The notes under the pieces: generated by a model
Seen by the model: only the letters and a program-made list of their open reading frames with translations
The model's database searches: none
Told to the model about the DNA's origin: nothing
Origin: Caballeronia peredens
GTDB lineage: Bacteria; Pseudomonadota; Gammaproteobacteria; Burkholderiales; Burkholderiaceae
Direction of reading: 5' to 3'
DNA length: 48,736 nucleotides
Assembly: GCA_001544595.2 (NCBI GenBank)
Contig: FCOH02000036.1
Span: 1-48,736, forward strand
Translations under genes and position numbers: made by a program
In this document: piece after piece, positions 32,235-43,011 of the stretch
How positions within the stretch are numbered: position 1 is the stretch's first letter
Layout of the letters: the number at the start of each line of letters is the position of its first letter

Positions 32235-35226
32235 GCTGACGTGCTCCTTCGCTGTCGTAGAACACCGAACTGGTGATTTTCGCGTGGACCTGCTTGCCGT
32301 TCGCGAGCGGAATCAGAACTGATTCGCCCATCTTGTCGAGACCGCCCTTCACGACCGCCAGCGCGATCGAGCGCTTCAGAATGGGGCTGTAATAGCTCGA
32401 TGTGACGTGTCCGATCATCGGCGCGGTGTCGCCCTGGAACGGACCCGAGACGATCTGCGCGCCTTCCGGAAGCACGTACGAAGGATCGTCGGTCAGCAGG
32501 CCGACGAACTGCTTGCGGCCCTGCTTCGACGTATCCGAGCGCGTAAGCGAGCGCTTGCCGATAAAGTCCTTCGACTTCGCGACGAGCCCGCCCATGCCGA
32601 GGTCGTAAGGCGTCATCGAGCCATCCGTATCCTGCCCGACGATGATGTAGCCCTTCTCCGCGCGCAGCACGTGCATCGTTTCCGTGCCGTAGGGCGTGAT
32701 GTCGAACTCTGCGCCCGCTTCCATGAGCGCTTCCCACACCGCGCGGCCCACGTTGGCCGGCACGTTCACTTCGTAGGCGAGTTCGCCCGAGAAACTGATG
32801 CGCATCACGCGCGCCGATGCGCCCGCCACCGTGCCATCGCGATAGCTCATGAACGGGAACGCCGCGTTTGCGAAGTCGATGTCCTGACACACCTTCTGCA
32901 GCACCTTGCGGCTGTTCGGGCCGACGACCGCGAACGTCGCCCAATGATCCGTCACGGATGCGAGACGCACGCGCATGTCGGGCCATTCGGTCTGCAGCCA
33001 GCGTTCGAGCCACGTGAGCACGCGCGCCGCGCCGCCGGTGGTTGTCGTCATCATGTAGTGCTGTTCGCCCAGGCGCACGGTCACGCCGTCGTCGAAGATC
33101 ATGCCGTTTTCATCGAGCATCAGGCCGTAACGGCACTTGCCGACTTCGAGCTTGCTCCACGGATTCGTGTACATCCAGTTGAGCAGCTTCGCGGAATCGG
33201 GGCCCTGAATGTCGATCTTGCCGAGCGTCGATGCATCGAGAATGCCGACGCTCTCACGCACCGCGAGCGACTCGCGCGCAACCGCCGCGTGCATATCCTC
33301 GCCCGCCTTCGGGTAATACCAGGGACGCTTCCAGTTGCCGACGTCCTCGAACATGGCGCCGTTCTCGACGTGCCATTCGTGGATCGCGGTCTTGCGCACC
33401 GGATCGAGGAATTCGCCCAGCTCGCGGCCCGCGAAGGTGCCGAACGTGACGGGCGTGTAGTTCGGACGGAAGGTCGTCGTGCCGGTCTCGGGAATCGTCT
33501 TGCCGAGCGCCTGCGCGAGAATCGCCATGCCGTTGATGTTGCCGAGCTTGCCCTGATCCGTGCCGAAGCCCATCGCCGTATAGCGCTTCACGTGCTCGAC
33601 CGACTCGAAGCCTTCGCGCGCGGCAAGATAAATGTCCGCCGCGGAGACGTCGTTCTGGAAGTCGACGAACTGCTTCGGGCCGCGCGTCGACAGTTCCCGG
33701 TTGCCGACGATCCACAGCGGCAGCATCGGCGCTTCGACGATTTCCGCCACCTTCACCGGCTGCGGCTTCGCGACGATATGACCCGCCGCGCGCGCCGCCT
33801 CCGCGCCCGCCTCGACGCCGAAACGAATGCCGCGCGCCAGCGTGAACTCGCCCGCACATGCGCCGACGCTGCTTTCCGCCTGCATCGCCTTGCCGGGCAC
33901 GAAGCACGCTTTCTCGTCGTGCCAGTGGGCCTTGCCGCCCGACTGCGCGAACAGATGCAACACGGGACTCCAGCCGCCCGACATCGCGACGAGATCGCAT
34001 TGCAGTTCGGTCTGCTTCTGGCCGACTTCGCCCTTCGCATACGACGCCACTTCCACCGACGCGACGCGCAGCTTGCCGCGCGCCACCGTGATCACCGCGT
34101 TGTTCAGCACGCGAATGCCGTAGCGGCGCGCGGCCGCGGGCAACGCGCCCTTCGATTCGGCAGCACGCGGATCGACGACCGTCACGTCCGCGCCGGCGGC
34201 CTTGAGATCGAGCGCGCATTGGTACGCGTCGTCGTTGTTGGTGAAGACGACCGCGTTGCGGCCCGGCAGCACCGCATAGCGATGCAGATAAGTGGACACG
34301 GCCGACGCCAGCATGATGCCCGGCAGATCGTTGTTGCCGAACACGATCGGACGCTCGTGCGCGCCGGTCGCGAGAATCACGCGTTTCGCGCGGATCTTCC
34401 ACATCAGTTCGCGCGTGCCCTTGCGCATCGACACGGGCAGATGATCCGTCAGGCGCTGCGTGACCGTGACGAGGTTGTGATCCTGATAGCCGAACGCCGT
34501 GCTGCGCGACAGGATCTTCACGTCGGGCATTCTGCGCAGTTCGGCTTCGACCTTCTGCACCCATTGTTGTCCCGGCTTGCCATCGATCTCCGCGCGGCAC
34601 GACAGCAGCGAGCCGCCGAGTTCGCGCTGATCGTCGACGAGAATCACGCGCGCGCCCGACAATCCCGCCGCATGCGCCGCCGCGAGACCCGACGGCCCGC
34701 CGCCGACGACGAGCACGTCGCAGTGCGCGAAGCACTTGTCGTAGCGATCGGCGTCGAGTTGCTTCGGCGCTTCGCCGAGGCCGGCTGCATCGCGAATGAC
34801 TTCTTCGTACTTCGGCCAGAACTTGCGCGGCCACATGAAGGTCTTGTAGTAGAAGCCCGCGGGAATGAAGCGCGCGATCTTCTGATTGACCGCCATGCGA
34901 TCGTTCTCGATGTTCGGCTTCGCGTTCACGCTCGTCGCGACGAGTCCCTGATACAGCTCCACTTCCGTCGCGCGCGCATTCGGCACCGTGTAGGCGCCGG
35001 TTTCGAGCTGCACGACTGCATTCGGCTCTTCGACGCCCGCCGTGATGATGCCGCGCGGACGGTGATACTTCCAGCTGCGCGCGACAAAGCGTTCGCCGTT
35101 GGCGAGCAGCGCGGAGGCGAGCGTATCGCCTTCGTAGCCCTGATACGTCTTGCCGTTGAACGTGAAAGTCAGGCTGATTGCGCGATTGACGCGCCCGCCC
35201 AGTCCGAGTCGGTCTTTCTGGCTCAT
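32224..35226 (-). CDS. soxA: Sarcosine oxidase subunit alpha
   Basis: This 1000-residue subunit has an N-terminal small domain (ISLTFNGKTYQGYEGDTLASALLANG, resembling a ferredoxin-like fold) and an NAD-binding module with LVVGGGPSGLAAAHAAGLSGARVILVDDQ. The C-terminal aminomethyltransferase (GcvT-like) half starts near residue 610 and transfers the one-carbon unit to THF, for example LLNWMYTNPWSKLEVGKCRYGLMLDENG. It oxidises sarcosine with SoxB, giving glycine and methylene-THF. It overlaps soxD by 4 nt. Length is normal for the family. Confidence 0.96.
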   Translation of the reverse strand: MSQKDRLGLGGRVNRAISLTFTFNGKTYQGYEGDTLASALLANGERFVARSWKYHRPRGIITAGVEEPNAVVQLETGAYTVPNARATEVELYQGLVATSVNAKPNIENDRMAVNQKIARFIPAGFYYKTFMWPRKFWPKYEEVIRDAAGLGEAPKQLDADRYDKCFAHCDVLVVGGGPSGLAAAHAAGLSGARVILVDDQRELGGSLLSCRAEIDGKPGQQWVQKVEAELRRMPDVKILSRSTAFGYQDHNLVTVTQRLTDHLPVSMRKGTRELMWKIRAKRVILATGAHERPIVFGNNDLPGIMLASAVSTYLHRYAVLPGRNAVVFTNNDDAYQCALDLKAAGADVTVVDPRAAESKGALPAAARRYGIRVLNNAVITVARGKLRVASVEVASYAKGEVGQKQTELQCDLVAMSGGWSPVLHLFAQSGGKAHWHDEKACFVPGKAMQAESSVGACAGEFTLARGIRFGVEAGAEAARAAGHIVAKPQPVKVAEIVEAPMLPLWIVGNRELSTRGPKQFVDFQNDVSAADIYLAAREGFESVEHVKRYTAMGFGTDQGKLGNINGMAILAQALGKTIPETGTTTFRPNYTPVTFGTFAGRELGEFLDPVRKTAIHEWHVENGAMFEDVGNWKRPWYYPKAGEDMHAAVARESLAVRESVGILDASTLGKIDIQGPDSAKLLNWMYTNPWSKLEVGKCRYGLMLDENGMIFDDGVTVRLGEQHYMMTTTTGGAARVLTWLERWLQTEWPDMRVRLASVTDHWATFAVVGPNSRKVLQKVCQDIDFANAAFPFMSYRDGTVAGASARVMRISFSGELAYEVNVPANVGRAVWEALMEAGAEFDITPYGTETMHVLRAEKGYIIVGQDTDGSMTPYDLGMGGLVAKSKDFIGKRSLTRSDTSKQGRKQFVGLLTDDPSYVLPEGAQIVSGPFQGDTAPMIGHVTSSYYSPILKRSIALAVVKGGLDKMGESVLIPLANGKQVHAKITSSVFYDSEGARQHVE

Positions 35227-35534
35227 TTCGACGTACCTCCCGTCTTTGCCGCTTCATCGTTCATGACGGCCAGCGGACGATCGAACGTCTCGTAGCCTTG
35301 AATTTCATAGGAAACCGTATCGCGCTGCGCCTTGAACCAGCGGCGGCAGCCTTGCGCATGCATCCATTGCTCGCGATGCACGCCGCGCGGGTTCTTGCGC
35401 ATGAAGAGGTAGTCGCCCCATTCGCGGTCGGTGAGTTTTTCGGTGTCGAGCGGGCGCGCGATATCCGCTTCGCCGCCGCAGGAAAATTCGGTTTCGGCGC
35501 GCGGCCCGCACCAGGGGCATTCGATCAGCAACAT
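35223..35534 (-). CDS. soxD: Sarcosine oxidase subunit delta
   Basis: This 103-residue zinc-binding subunit starts MLLIECPWCGPRAETEFSCGGEA, with Cys6 and Cys9 as zinc ligands, and has His and Cys ligands further on (REQWMHAQGCRRWF). The order soxB-soxD-soxA-soxG is the standard one for heterotetrameric sarcosine oxidase. It begins 21 nt after the soxB stop and overlaps soxA by 4 nt. Confidence 0.95.
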   Translation of the reverse strand: MLLIECPWCGPRAETEFSCGGEADIARPLDTEKLTDREWGDYLFMRKNPRGVHREQWMHAQGCRRWFKAQRDTVSYEIQGYETFDRPLAVMNDEAAKTGGTSK

Positions 35535-35555
35535 GGTTCTTTTCTCCAGTGCGTA

Positions 35556-36800
35556 TTAGTGGGCCACGGCAGCCGCGCCGTGTTCGTCGATCAGATGACC
35601 GGTATAGAAACGATCCAGCGAGAACGGCGCGTTCAGCGGATGCGGCTCGTCCTTCGCGATGGTGTGCGCATAGGCCCAGCCCGAGCCCGGCGTCGCCTTG
35701 AAGCCGCCCGTGCCCCAGCCGCAGTTGAGATAGAGGCCCTTGACATCGGTCTTGCTGATGATCGGGCACGCATCCGGCGACACGTCCACGATGCCGCCCC
35801 ACTGACGATTCATGCGCACGCGCGAGAACACCGGGAACATTTCGACGATCGCCTCGAGCGTCCCTTCGATGATGTGGAAGCTGCCGCGCTGCCCGAAGCC
35901 CGTGTACTGATCGACGCCCGCGCCGATCACCAGATCGCCCTTGTCGGACTGGCTGATGTACGCGTGCACCGCGTTCGACATCACGACCGTGTTCACCACC
36001 GGCTTGATCGGCTCGGAAACCAGCGCCTGCAGCGGATGACTTTCGAGCGGCAGACGCACGCCTGCCATGTCGGCGAGCGTCGTCGTGTTGCCGGCCGCGA
36101 CGATCGCCACTTTCTTCGCCTTGATGTGGCCTTTGGTCGTATCGACGCCCGTCACGCGATTGCCTTCGCGGCGAATGCCCACGACCTGACAGTTCTGGAT
36201 GATGTCGACGCCCGCACGATCCGCGCCGCGCGCAAAGCCCCACGCGACGGCATCGTGACGCGCGACGCCGCCGCGCCGCTGAATCGACGCGCCCAGCACC
36301 GGATAGCGGCTGTTGAGATTGATGGTCGGCTCGATTTCCTTGATCTGCTGCGGCGTGAGGAACTCGGCATCGACGCCGTTCAGGCGGTTCGCGTTCACGC
36401 GGCGCTCGGTATCGCGCACGTCCTGCAGCGTGTGCGCGAGATTCATCACGCCGCGCTGGCTGAACATGACGTTGTAGTTCAGGTCTTGCGAAAGGCCTTC
36501 CCACAGCTTCATCGCCTTCTCATACAGCGCGGCGGATTCATCCCACAGATAGTTCGAGCGCACGATGGTCGTGTTGCGCGCGGTATTGCCGCCGCCGATC
36601 CATCCTTTCTCCAGGATCGCGACGTTCGTGATGCCGTGTTCCTTCGCGAGGTAGTACGCGGTCGCGAGACCATGACCGCCGCCGCCGACGATCACCACGT
36701 CGTACTCGCGCTTGGGCTCCGGGCTGCGCCACTGGCGCTCCCAGTTCTCGTGATACGACATGCCGTTGCGCAGCAGGCTGAAGATGGAATAGCGGCTCAT
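35556..36800 (-). CDS. soxB: Sarcosine oxidase subunit beta
   Basis: This 414-residue flavoprotein binds FAD (EYDVVIVGGGGHGLATAYYLAKEHG) and carries the covalent FMN site of the complex, where sarcosine is oxidised. Further family blocks are EKGWIGGGNTARNTTIVRSNYLW and GGIVDVSPDACPIISKTDVKGLYLNCGWGTGGFKATPGSG, here cut by spaces only in my reading. The start at 36800 gives the normal length. It lies 31 nt after sdaA and starts the soxBDAG block. It provides glycine for GlyA and methylene-THF for serine synthesis. Confidence 0.95.
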   Translation of the reverse strand: MSRYSIFSLLRNGMSYHENWERQWRSPEPKREYDVVIVGGGGHGLATAYYLAKEHGITNVAILEKGWIGGGNTARNTTIVRSNYLWDESAALYEKAMKLWEGLSQDLNYNVMFSQRGVMNLAHTLQDVRDTERRVNANRLNGVDAEFLTPQQIKEIEPTINLNSRYPVLGASIQRRGGVARHDAVAWGFARGADRAGVDIIQNCQVVGIRREGNRVTGVDTTKGHIKAKKVAIVAAGNTTTLADMAGVRLPLESHPLQALVSEPIKPVVNTVVMSNAVHAYISQSDKGDLVIGAGVDQYTGFGQRGSFHIIEGTLEAIVEMFPVFSRVRMNRQWGGIVDVSPDACPIISKTDVKGLYLNCGWGTGGFKATPGSGWAYAHTIAKDEPHPLNAPFSLDRFYTGHLIDEHGAAAVAH

Positions 36801-36831
36801 GGTGTTTCTCTTCCTTCGTGGGGTCCTGAAT

Positions 36832-38226
<1,395 letters not shown>

Positions 38227-38554
38227 GGGCGAATCCCTGGGTGGCTTCCGCTGGGTTTGATTACGGTATGGCGCCATTGCACCAAACCGCAAAAACTCCC
38301 GATAGAACAAAAACGCCGTCGAAATGGGATGGCGACGTCAGCGCGGAATTCCGCGAGGAATGCATGGCGTTTTTGCCAAAGATCCTGACGTTCCGGCGAA
38401 AGTCGCCGCGTAACAGAGCGTTACGCCTGACGGGCGTTTCTGCGCCGTTTCGTTGCAGATTCAGGCTCTTTTGAGACTGGTCCGAGAGGCTGAAATCGGA
38501 CGCATCGGTATATTCCCTAGGTCCACGAATCTCCTGTCTGCTCCCGTATCTGTC
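38227..38554. promoter_or_regulatory. Divergent control region sdaA / small membrane gene
   Basis: This 328-nt region holds no gene. It contains a 14-bp perfect palindrome CGCGGAATTCCGCG (38342-38355), a wide inverted repeat CAAAAACGCC (38308-38317) with GGCGTTTTTG (38366-38375), and a dyad GCGTAAC-N5-GTTACGC (38408-38426). A weak version of the betaine direct repeat fits at 38333-38358 (CGACG-N16-CGAGG), 107 nt upstream of sdaA. No glycine or serine riboswitch pattern was recognised. TATATT near 38512 may be the -10 of the plus-strand gene. Confidence 0.5.
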
Positions 38555-38866
38555 ATGGAAAATCACGCCCTTACCGACCAGTTCTTCAAATCCTGGGTCT
38601 TTGCGTTCCTGATCGGCGCCATCGTCATCGGTGCGATCCAGGTCGTCGATATCGTCTCGCTCGACCGCGTCTCGCGGCAGGCGCCCATCTGGTTCGGGCT
38701 CGCCGCGCTCTGCTGCATCGATCCCGCGCTGCGCTACTTCGGCGTGTTGAAAGCGGAAATCGAACAGCGCTGGACCGACTTCACCGTCGCCACGTTGCTC
38801 GGCCGCTCGTTCGGCGCATTCGTCGGCAGCGCTTTCGCATACGGCATCTCGGTCGTCGGCCGCTGA
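38555..38866 (+). CDS. Small predicted inner-membrane protein of unknown function
   Basis: This 103-residue protein has two or three hydrophobic segments: SWVFAFLIGAIVIGAIQVVDIV near the N-terminus, APIWFGLAALCCIDPALRYF in the middle, and GRSFGAFVGSAFAYGISVVG at the end. I chose the Met at 38555 (MENHALTDQFFK); the frame is open upstream to 38453 but that part is unlike a protein. I do not recognise a named family. It diverges from sdaA and precedes the GlxA-type regulator at 39031 on the same strand, so it may be in one unit with it. Confidence 0.7.
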   Translation: MENHALTDQFFKSWVFAFLIGAIVIGAIQVVDIVSLDRVSRQAPIWFGLAALCCIDPALRYFGVLKAEIEQRWTDFTVATLLGRSFGAFVGSAFAYGISVVGR

Positions 38867-38912
38867 AGACTTCCTCGCGTTATCCGGCTTTCCCCGCTTT
38901 CCCGCTTTTCCC

Positions 38913-38941
38913 GCGCCCGGCTTCTCTCCGACGTCGGGCGC
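38913..38941 (+). terminator. Possible terminator hairpin after the small membrane gene
   Basis: GCGCCCG (38913-38919) pairs with CGGGCGC (38935-38941) over a 15-nt loop, about 45 nt past the stop codon at 38866. The following bases (GCCATTTCTG) give only a weak T tract, so termination efficiency is uncertain. The loop is pyrimidine-rich. Confidence 0.35.
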
Positions 38942-39030
38942 GCCATTTCTGACGCGCGTCCCGCCGCCTGCGCCCGAGTGTTATGCTCGATGAACCCTTC
39001 CGAGCCCACTCAGAGCCGCACGTCACGCGC

Positions 39031-40119
39031 ATGAACCCCGCAGATTCCCTTCCGCCGCAGTCCATCGACGGTCAATCGAAATCACGCATCCGCTTCGGCA
39101 TCATCCTGCTGCCGAACTTCACGCTGACCGCGTTCGCGGGGTTCGTCGATCTGCTGCGCCTGTCCGCTGACGAAGGCGATTTCAGCCGTCCGGTGCGCTG
39201 CTCGTGGAGCGTGATCGGCGAGACGCTCGCGCCCGTGCGCGCGAGTTGCGGCATTCAGGTCACGCCGTGGGAAACCTTCGATCAAGCCGAGCCGTTCGAC
39301 TATGTCGTCGTGGTCGGCGGTCTGCTGCATTCGGGCCCCGCCGCGAGCGACGCTACGCTGCAGTTCATCCGCCGCGCGGCCGCCACGGACGCGACCATCG
39401 TCGGCATGTGCACGGGCGTCTTCTCGATGATGCGTGCGGGCGTGCTCGAAGGCCATCGCGTCTGCGTGAGCTGGTTTCACTACTGGGACTTCGTCGAGCG
39501 CTTTCCGCATGCCGACGAACAGTCGCTCGTCGCGGATCGCTTGTTCGTGATCGACCGGCGGCGCATCACCTGCTCGGGCGGACGCGCATCCATCGATGTG
39601 GCGGCGGCCATTCTGCTGCGCCACTTCGAGACGGCGACGGTGCAGAAGGCGCTGCGCATACTGCTCGTCGACGACATGCAGAAGGGCAACGCGCCGCAGC
39701 CGCATCCGCCGGGTCTCGCGCCCGCCACGCATCCGAAGGTGAAACGTGCGATCCTGTTGATGGAGCAGCACGTCGGACGCTCGCTCACGCTCGATGAACT
39801 CGCGCACAAACTCGATCTTTCGACGCGGCAGCTCGAACGCCTCTTCAAGGCCGAGACCGGCAAGGCGCCGCAGGCGTATGCGAAGCAGGTGCGCCTGCGC
39901 ACGGCGGCATGGCTGCTGACGAGTTCCGACAAGACGGTCGCCGACATCGCGTCGAGCTGCGGCTTCTCGGATGCCTCGCATCTGGGCCGCGAGTTCCGCA
40001 AGCAATTCGGCGTGCCGCCGATGATGTATCGCGAGCAAGGCGGCGCGCAGGACGCGCCGGAAGCCGCGCAGGCAATGGACTACGACGAAACTTTCCCGGG
40101 CCGCGCCCAGGCGATCTAG
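39031..40119 (+). CDS. GlxA-type AraC-family transcriptional regulator
   Basis: With the Met at 39031 this is 362 residues; a Met at 38983 is also possible and neither has a clear ribosome site. The N-terminal DJ-1/PfpI domain begins IRFGIILLPNFTLTAFAGFVDLLRLS and includes TIVGMCTGVFSMMRAGVLEGHRV. The C-terminal AraC domain has two helix-turn-helix units (LTLDELAHKLDLSTRQLERLFKAETG; VADIASSCGFSDASHLGREFRKQFG). It is more distant from GbdR than the regulator at 42012. It lies 49 nt before the class II aldolase-like gene, which is a likely target. The effector is unknown. Confidence 0.87.
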   Translation: MNPADSLPPQSIDGQSKSRIRFGIILLPNFTLTAFAGFVDLLRLSADEGDFSRPVRCSWSVIGETLAPVRASCGIQVTPWETFDQAEPFDYVVVVGGLLHSGPAASDATLQFIRRAAATDATIVGMCTGVFSMMRAGVLEGHRVCVSWFHYWDFVERFPHADEQSLVADRLFVIDRRRITCSGGRASIDVAAAILLRHFETATVQKALRILLVDDMQKGNAPQPHPPGLAPATHPKVKRAILLMEQHVGRSLTLDELAHKLDLSTRQLERLFKAETGKAPQAYAKQVRLRTAAWLLTSSDKTVADIASSCGFSDASHLGREFRKQFGVPPMMYREQGGAQDAPEAAQAMDYDETFPGRAQAI

Positions 40120-40168
40120 CAGAATCTGTTCACGTTTTCCGCGGCTCATCAAACCAAGGAGGAACGGC

Positions 40169-40936
40169 ATGGAGACTCACGGATATTCGCAGGAAGAATG
40201 GCAGGTGCGTTGCGATCTGGCGGCGCTGTATCGCGTGATCGCGCATTTCCGCTGGACCGACATGATCTTCACGCACATCAGCGCGCGCGTGCCCGGATCC
40301 GACCATCACTTTCTGATCAACCGCTATGGCGTGCTGTTCGACGAGATGCGCGCATCGGATCTCGTGCGTATCGACAGCGAGGGACGTCCGGTCGAAGCGG
40401 GCGCGCGCGACGATCCCGAGCGCTATCGCGTGAATCCCGCGGGCTTCACGATTCACTCGGCGATCCACATGGCGCGTCACGACGTGGTGTGCGTCGTGCA
40501 TACGCATACGGCGGCCGGCGCGGCCGTGTCCGCGCAGAAGCAAGGGTTGCTGCCGCTCAGCCAGCACGCGCTGAAGTACTACGGCAATCTGGCGTATCAC
40601 GATTACGAAGGCATCGCGCTCGATCTGGCCGAACGTGACCGGCTCGTGAACGATCTCGGCTCGCATAACGCGATGATCCTGAAAAATCACGGCCTGCTCA
40701 CGTGCGGCAAGTCAATTCCCGAGGCGTTTCAGGAAATGTATTTTCTCGAGCGCGCGTGCGAGATCCAGTTGCGCGCGATGGCGGGCAATGCGGAGCTGAT
40801 CATTCCATCGGCGAAAGTGTGCGAACTGACGGCGTCGCAATACCGGCGCGATGATGCGGAAGGGATCACCGCGCTGCAATGGCAAGCCGCGTTGCGGATG
40901 ATCGAAGGCGGCGCGAGGACCGATTACCGGAGCTGA
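40169..40936 (+). CDS. Class II aldolase/adducin-family protein
   Basis: This 255-residue protein is of the FucA/AraD/adducin type, which uses a zinc ion to cleave or epimerise small sugar phosphates. Zinc histidines are visible in FTIHSAIHMARHDVVCVVHTHTAAG and in a later LKNHGLLTCGKS. The start has a strong ribosome site (AAGGAGGAACGGC). Several members have unknown substrates and act in catabolic clusters. It follows the GlxA-type regulator and ends 35 nt from the convergent choX. A link to choline use is not established. Confidence 0.88.
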   Translation: METHGYSQEEWQVRCDLAALYRVIAHFRWTDMIFTHISARVPGSDHHFLINRYGVLFDEMRASDLVRIDSEGRPVEAGARDDPERYRVNPAGFTIHSAIHMARHDVVCVVHTHTAAGAAVSAQKQGLLPLSQHALKYYGNLAYHDYEGIALDLAERDRLVNDLGSHNAMILKNHGLLTCGKSIPEAFQEMYFLERACEIQLRAMAGNAELIIPSAKVCELTASQYRRDDAEGITALQWQAALRMIEGGARTDYRS

Positions 40937-40971
40937 CGTGCCGCCGCTGCGTCGTTCGTTGCGTTCGGGTT

Positions 40972-41919
40972 TCAGTTGCCGGCGGCCACGTAGGCCTTCA
41001 CCGCCGGCAACCCATCCTTCCCGTCGAACGTCTTCACGCCCGCGAGCCACTTGTCGAGCACGGCGGGATTGGCTTTTAGCCATTCGCGCGCCGCCTTGTT
41101 CGCGTCCGTCTTGTTCATGATCGGCAGCATCACGTGATTCTCGATGTCCGTCGTGAACTGCAGGTTCGACACCAGCTTCGCGACGTTCGGGCAGCGCGCG
41201 TCATAATCGGTGGGCGTGACGGTGAGCACTTTCGCTTCGCCGTAGTTGGGACCGAACACGTCGTCGCCGCCGGCGAGGTAGTCGATCTTCATCTGCACGT
41301 TCATCGGATGCGGCTCCCAGCCGAGAAACACGATCGGCTTCTTGTCGCGGATCGCGCGATTCACCTCGACCAGCATGCCCGCCTCGCTCGATTCCACCAG
41401 CTTGAACTTGCCGAGCCCGTACTGGTTCGTGTCGATCATCTTCTTGATGAGCGCGTTGCCGTCGTTGCCGGGCTCGATGCCGTAGATCTTGCCGTCGAGC
41501 TTGTCGTAGTTCTTCGCGATATCGCTGAAGTTCCTGATGCCCGCCTGATACGCATAATCCGGCACCGCGAGCGTGTACTTCGCGCCCGTCAGGTTCGGCG
41601 TCTGCAGAATTTTTACTTGATTAGCTTTCCTGAATGAATCGATCATCGGGTCCATCGTCGGCGACCAGTAGCCGAGAAACACGTCGATCTGCTTGCTCTT
41701 CACGCCCGCGAACGTGATCGGCACGGAGGCGATCGTCTTCGTCGGGTTGTAGCCGAGGCCCTGAAGAATCGTCGATGCGAGGCCGGTCGTCGCGGCGATA
41801 TCCGTCCAGCCGACATCGGCGAAGCGCACGTTCCTGCACGCGGCGGGCTCGGCGGCGTTGGCGGCGCATACACCCGACAGCATCGCCGCAGCGAGCGACG
41901 CGATCCACAAGCGTTTCAT
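40972..41919 (-). CDS. choX: Choline ABC transporter substrate-binding protein
   Basis: This 315-residue periplasmic protein has a signal peptide (MKRLWIASLAAAMLSGVCAANA) and a mature part that opens AEPAACRNVRFADVGWTDIAATTGLAS, as in ChoX-type choline binders. Segments KSKQIDVFLGYWSPTMDP and IVFLGWEPHPMN contain aromatic residues of the quaternary-amine cage. It completes the importer with ChoV and ChoW. Unusually a regulator gene (42012-43004) lies between choW and choX; choX starts 92 nt after it. The start at 41919 is set by the signal peptide. Confidence 0.92.
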   Translation of the reverse strand: MKRLWIASLAAAMLSGVCAANAAEPAACRNVRFADVGWTDIAATTGLASTILQGLGYNPTKTIASVPITFAGVKSKQIDVFLGYWSPTMDPMIDSFRKANQVKILQTPNLTGAKYTLAVPDYAYQAGIRNFSDIAKNYDKLDGKIYGIEPGNDGNALIKKMIDTNQYGLGKFKLVESSEAGMLVEVNRAIRDKKPIVFLGWEPHPMNVQMKIDYLAGGDDVFGPNYGEAKVLTVTPTDYDARCPNVAKLVSNLQFTTDIENHVMLPIMNKTDANKAAREWLKANPAVLDKWLAGVKTFDGKDGLPAVKAYVAAGN

Positions 41920-42011
41920 GTTTCTCTCCTGATTTTTATCGATGACGCAGCATGGCCCGCGCGCGCGGCTCGCCGAGCCGGCACGGACCAGAAAAGCAGA
42001 CAAGTTGCGCG

Positions 42012-43004
42012 CTAAGCCGACAGACGCCGCTCCACGCTGGGCGCGTGCCCGAACTGCGCGCGATAGGCCTTGCTGAAGTGACAAGGCGAGTGGAATCCGC
42101 AGATGCTCGTCACGCGCGCGATCGATGCATCGGTATTGCGCAGCAACTCGCGCGCGCGCCGCAGACGCAGCGTGAGGTAGTAATGCGTTGGCGACACGTT
42201 GAGGAACATCTTGAACATGCGCTGCAGATGCCGCTGCGAAAGATGCACGAGCCGCGCGAGTTCTTCGAGCGACAACGGCTCCTCGATGTTCGCTTCCATC
42301 AGACGCACCACTTCGACGAGTTCGGCGCGCGAGAAGCCGACACGCGCATCGACGGGAATGTGCTGGTAATCCGTCGATCCGCGAATCCGCTCGACGATGA
42401 ACTGCTCCGACACCTGCGCCGCATGCGCCTGTCCGAGCCGCATGCCGACGAGATTGAGCATCAGGTCGAGCGGCGCGGTGCCGCCGGTGCAGGTCAGGCG
42501 ATCGCGATCGATCACGAACAACTCGTCCGCGAAACGCACATGCGGGAAGCGCTTGTTGACCGGCGACATGTCTTCCCAATGCAGGGTGCAGCGATAGCCG
42601 TCGAGCAGCTTCGCGGCGAGCAGCGCGTAAGGCCCCGTGCAGATGCCGCCGAGCGGAATGCCCGCCTCATGCGCGCGCTGCAGAAGCCCGACGATCCTGT
42701 CGTCGACGTAATCGGCGACATGCCAGCCTCCGCACACGATCAGCACATCCGGCATGCCGGCTTCGTCGAGCGTCGTGGTCGGCTTCACCGTGATGCCGTT
42801 GCTCGCGCGCGCGGGCTCGCCGTCCGGCGTGATGATCGACCACCGGTAGTGCTGCGCGCGGCCCACGTAGTTGGCCATGCGCAGCACTTCGACCGCGCTC
42901 GTGAACGCGATCATCGAGAAGTTCGGCAGCGTGAGGAAGCCGAAGTGCGCGAGACTGGACAGCGGCGAATCGGTGACGGCCGGGACGATCGCGTCGCGCT
43001 TCAT
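42012..43004 (-). CDS. GbdR-like GlxA-type AraC-family regulator in the choline transporter operon
   Basis: This 330-residue regulator is a close paralogue of GbdR (13090-14085): the DJ-1-like part shows FGFLTLPNFSMIAFTSAVEVLRMANY, and the AraC domain ends with SPTHYYLTLRLRRARELLRN and ICGFHSPCHFSKAYRAQFG, nearly the same as in GbdR. It starts 7 nt after the choW stop and is thus embedded in the transporter operon, upstream of choX. It probably controls choline or betaine uptake. The ligand could be choline, betaine, carnitine or a related compound. Confidence 0.88.
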   Translation of the reverse strand: MKRDAIVPAVTDSPLSSLAHFGFLTLPNFSMIAFTSAVEVLRMANYVGRAQHYRWSIITPDGEPARASNGITVKPTTTLDEAGMPDVLIVCGGWHVADYVDDRIVGLLQRAHEAGIPLGGICTGPYALLAAKLLDGYRCTLHWEDMSPVNKRFPHVRFADELFVIDRDRLTCTGGTAPLDLMLNLVGMRLGQAHAAQVSEQFIVERIRGSTDYQHIPVDARVGFSRAELVEVVRLMEANIEEPLSLEELARLVHLSQRHLQRMFKMFLNVSPTHYYLTLRLRRARELLRNTDASIARVTSICGFHSPCHFSKAYRAQFGHAPSVERRLSA

Positions 43005-43011
43005 AGGCTCG

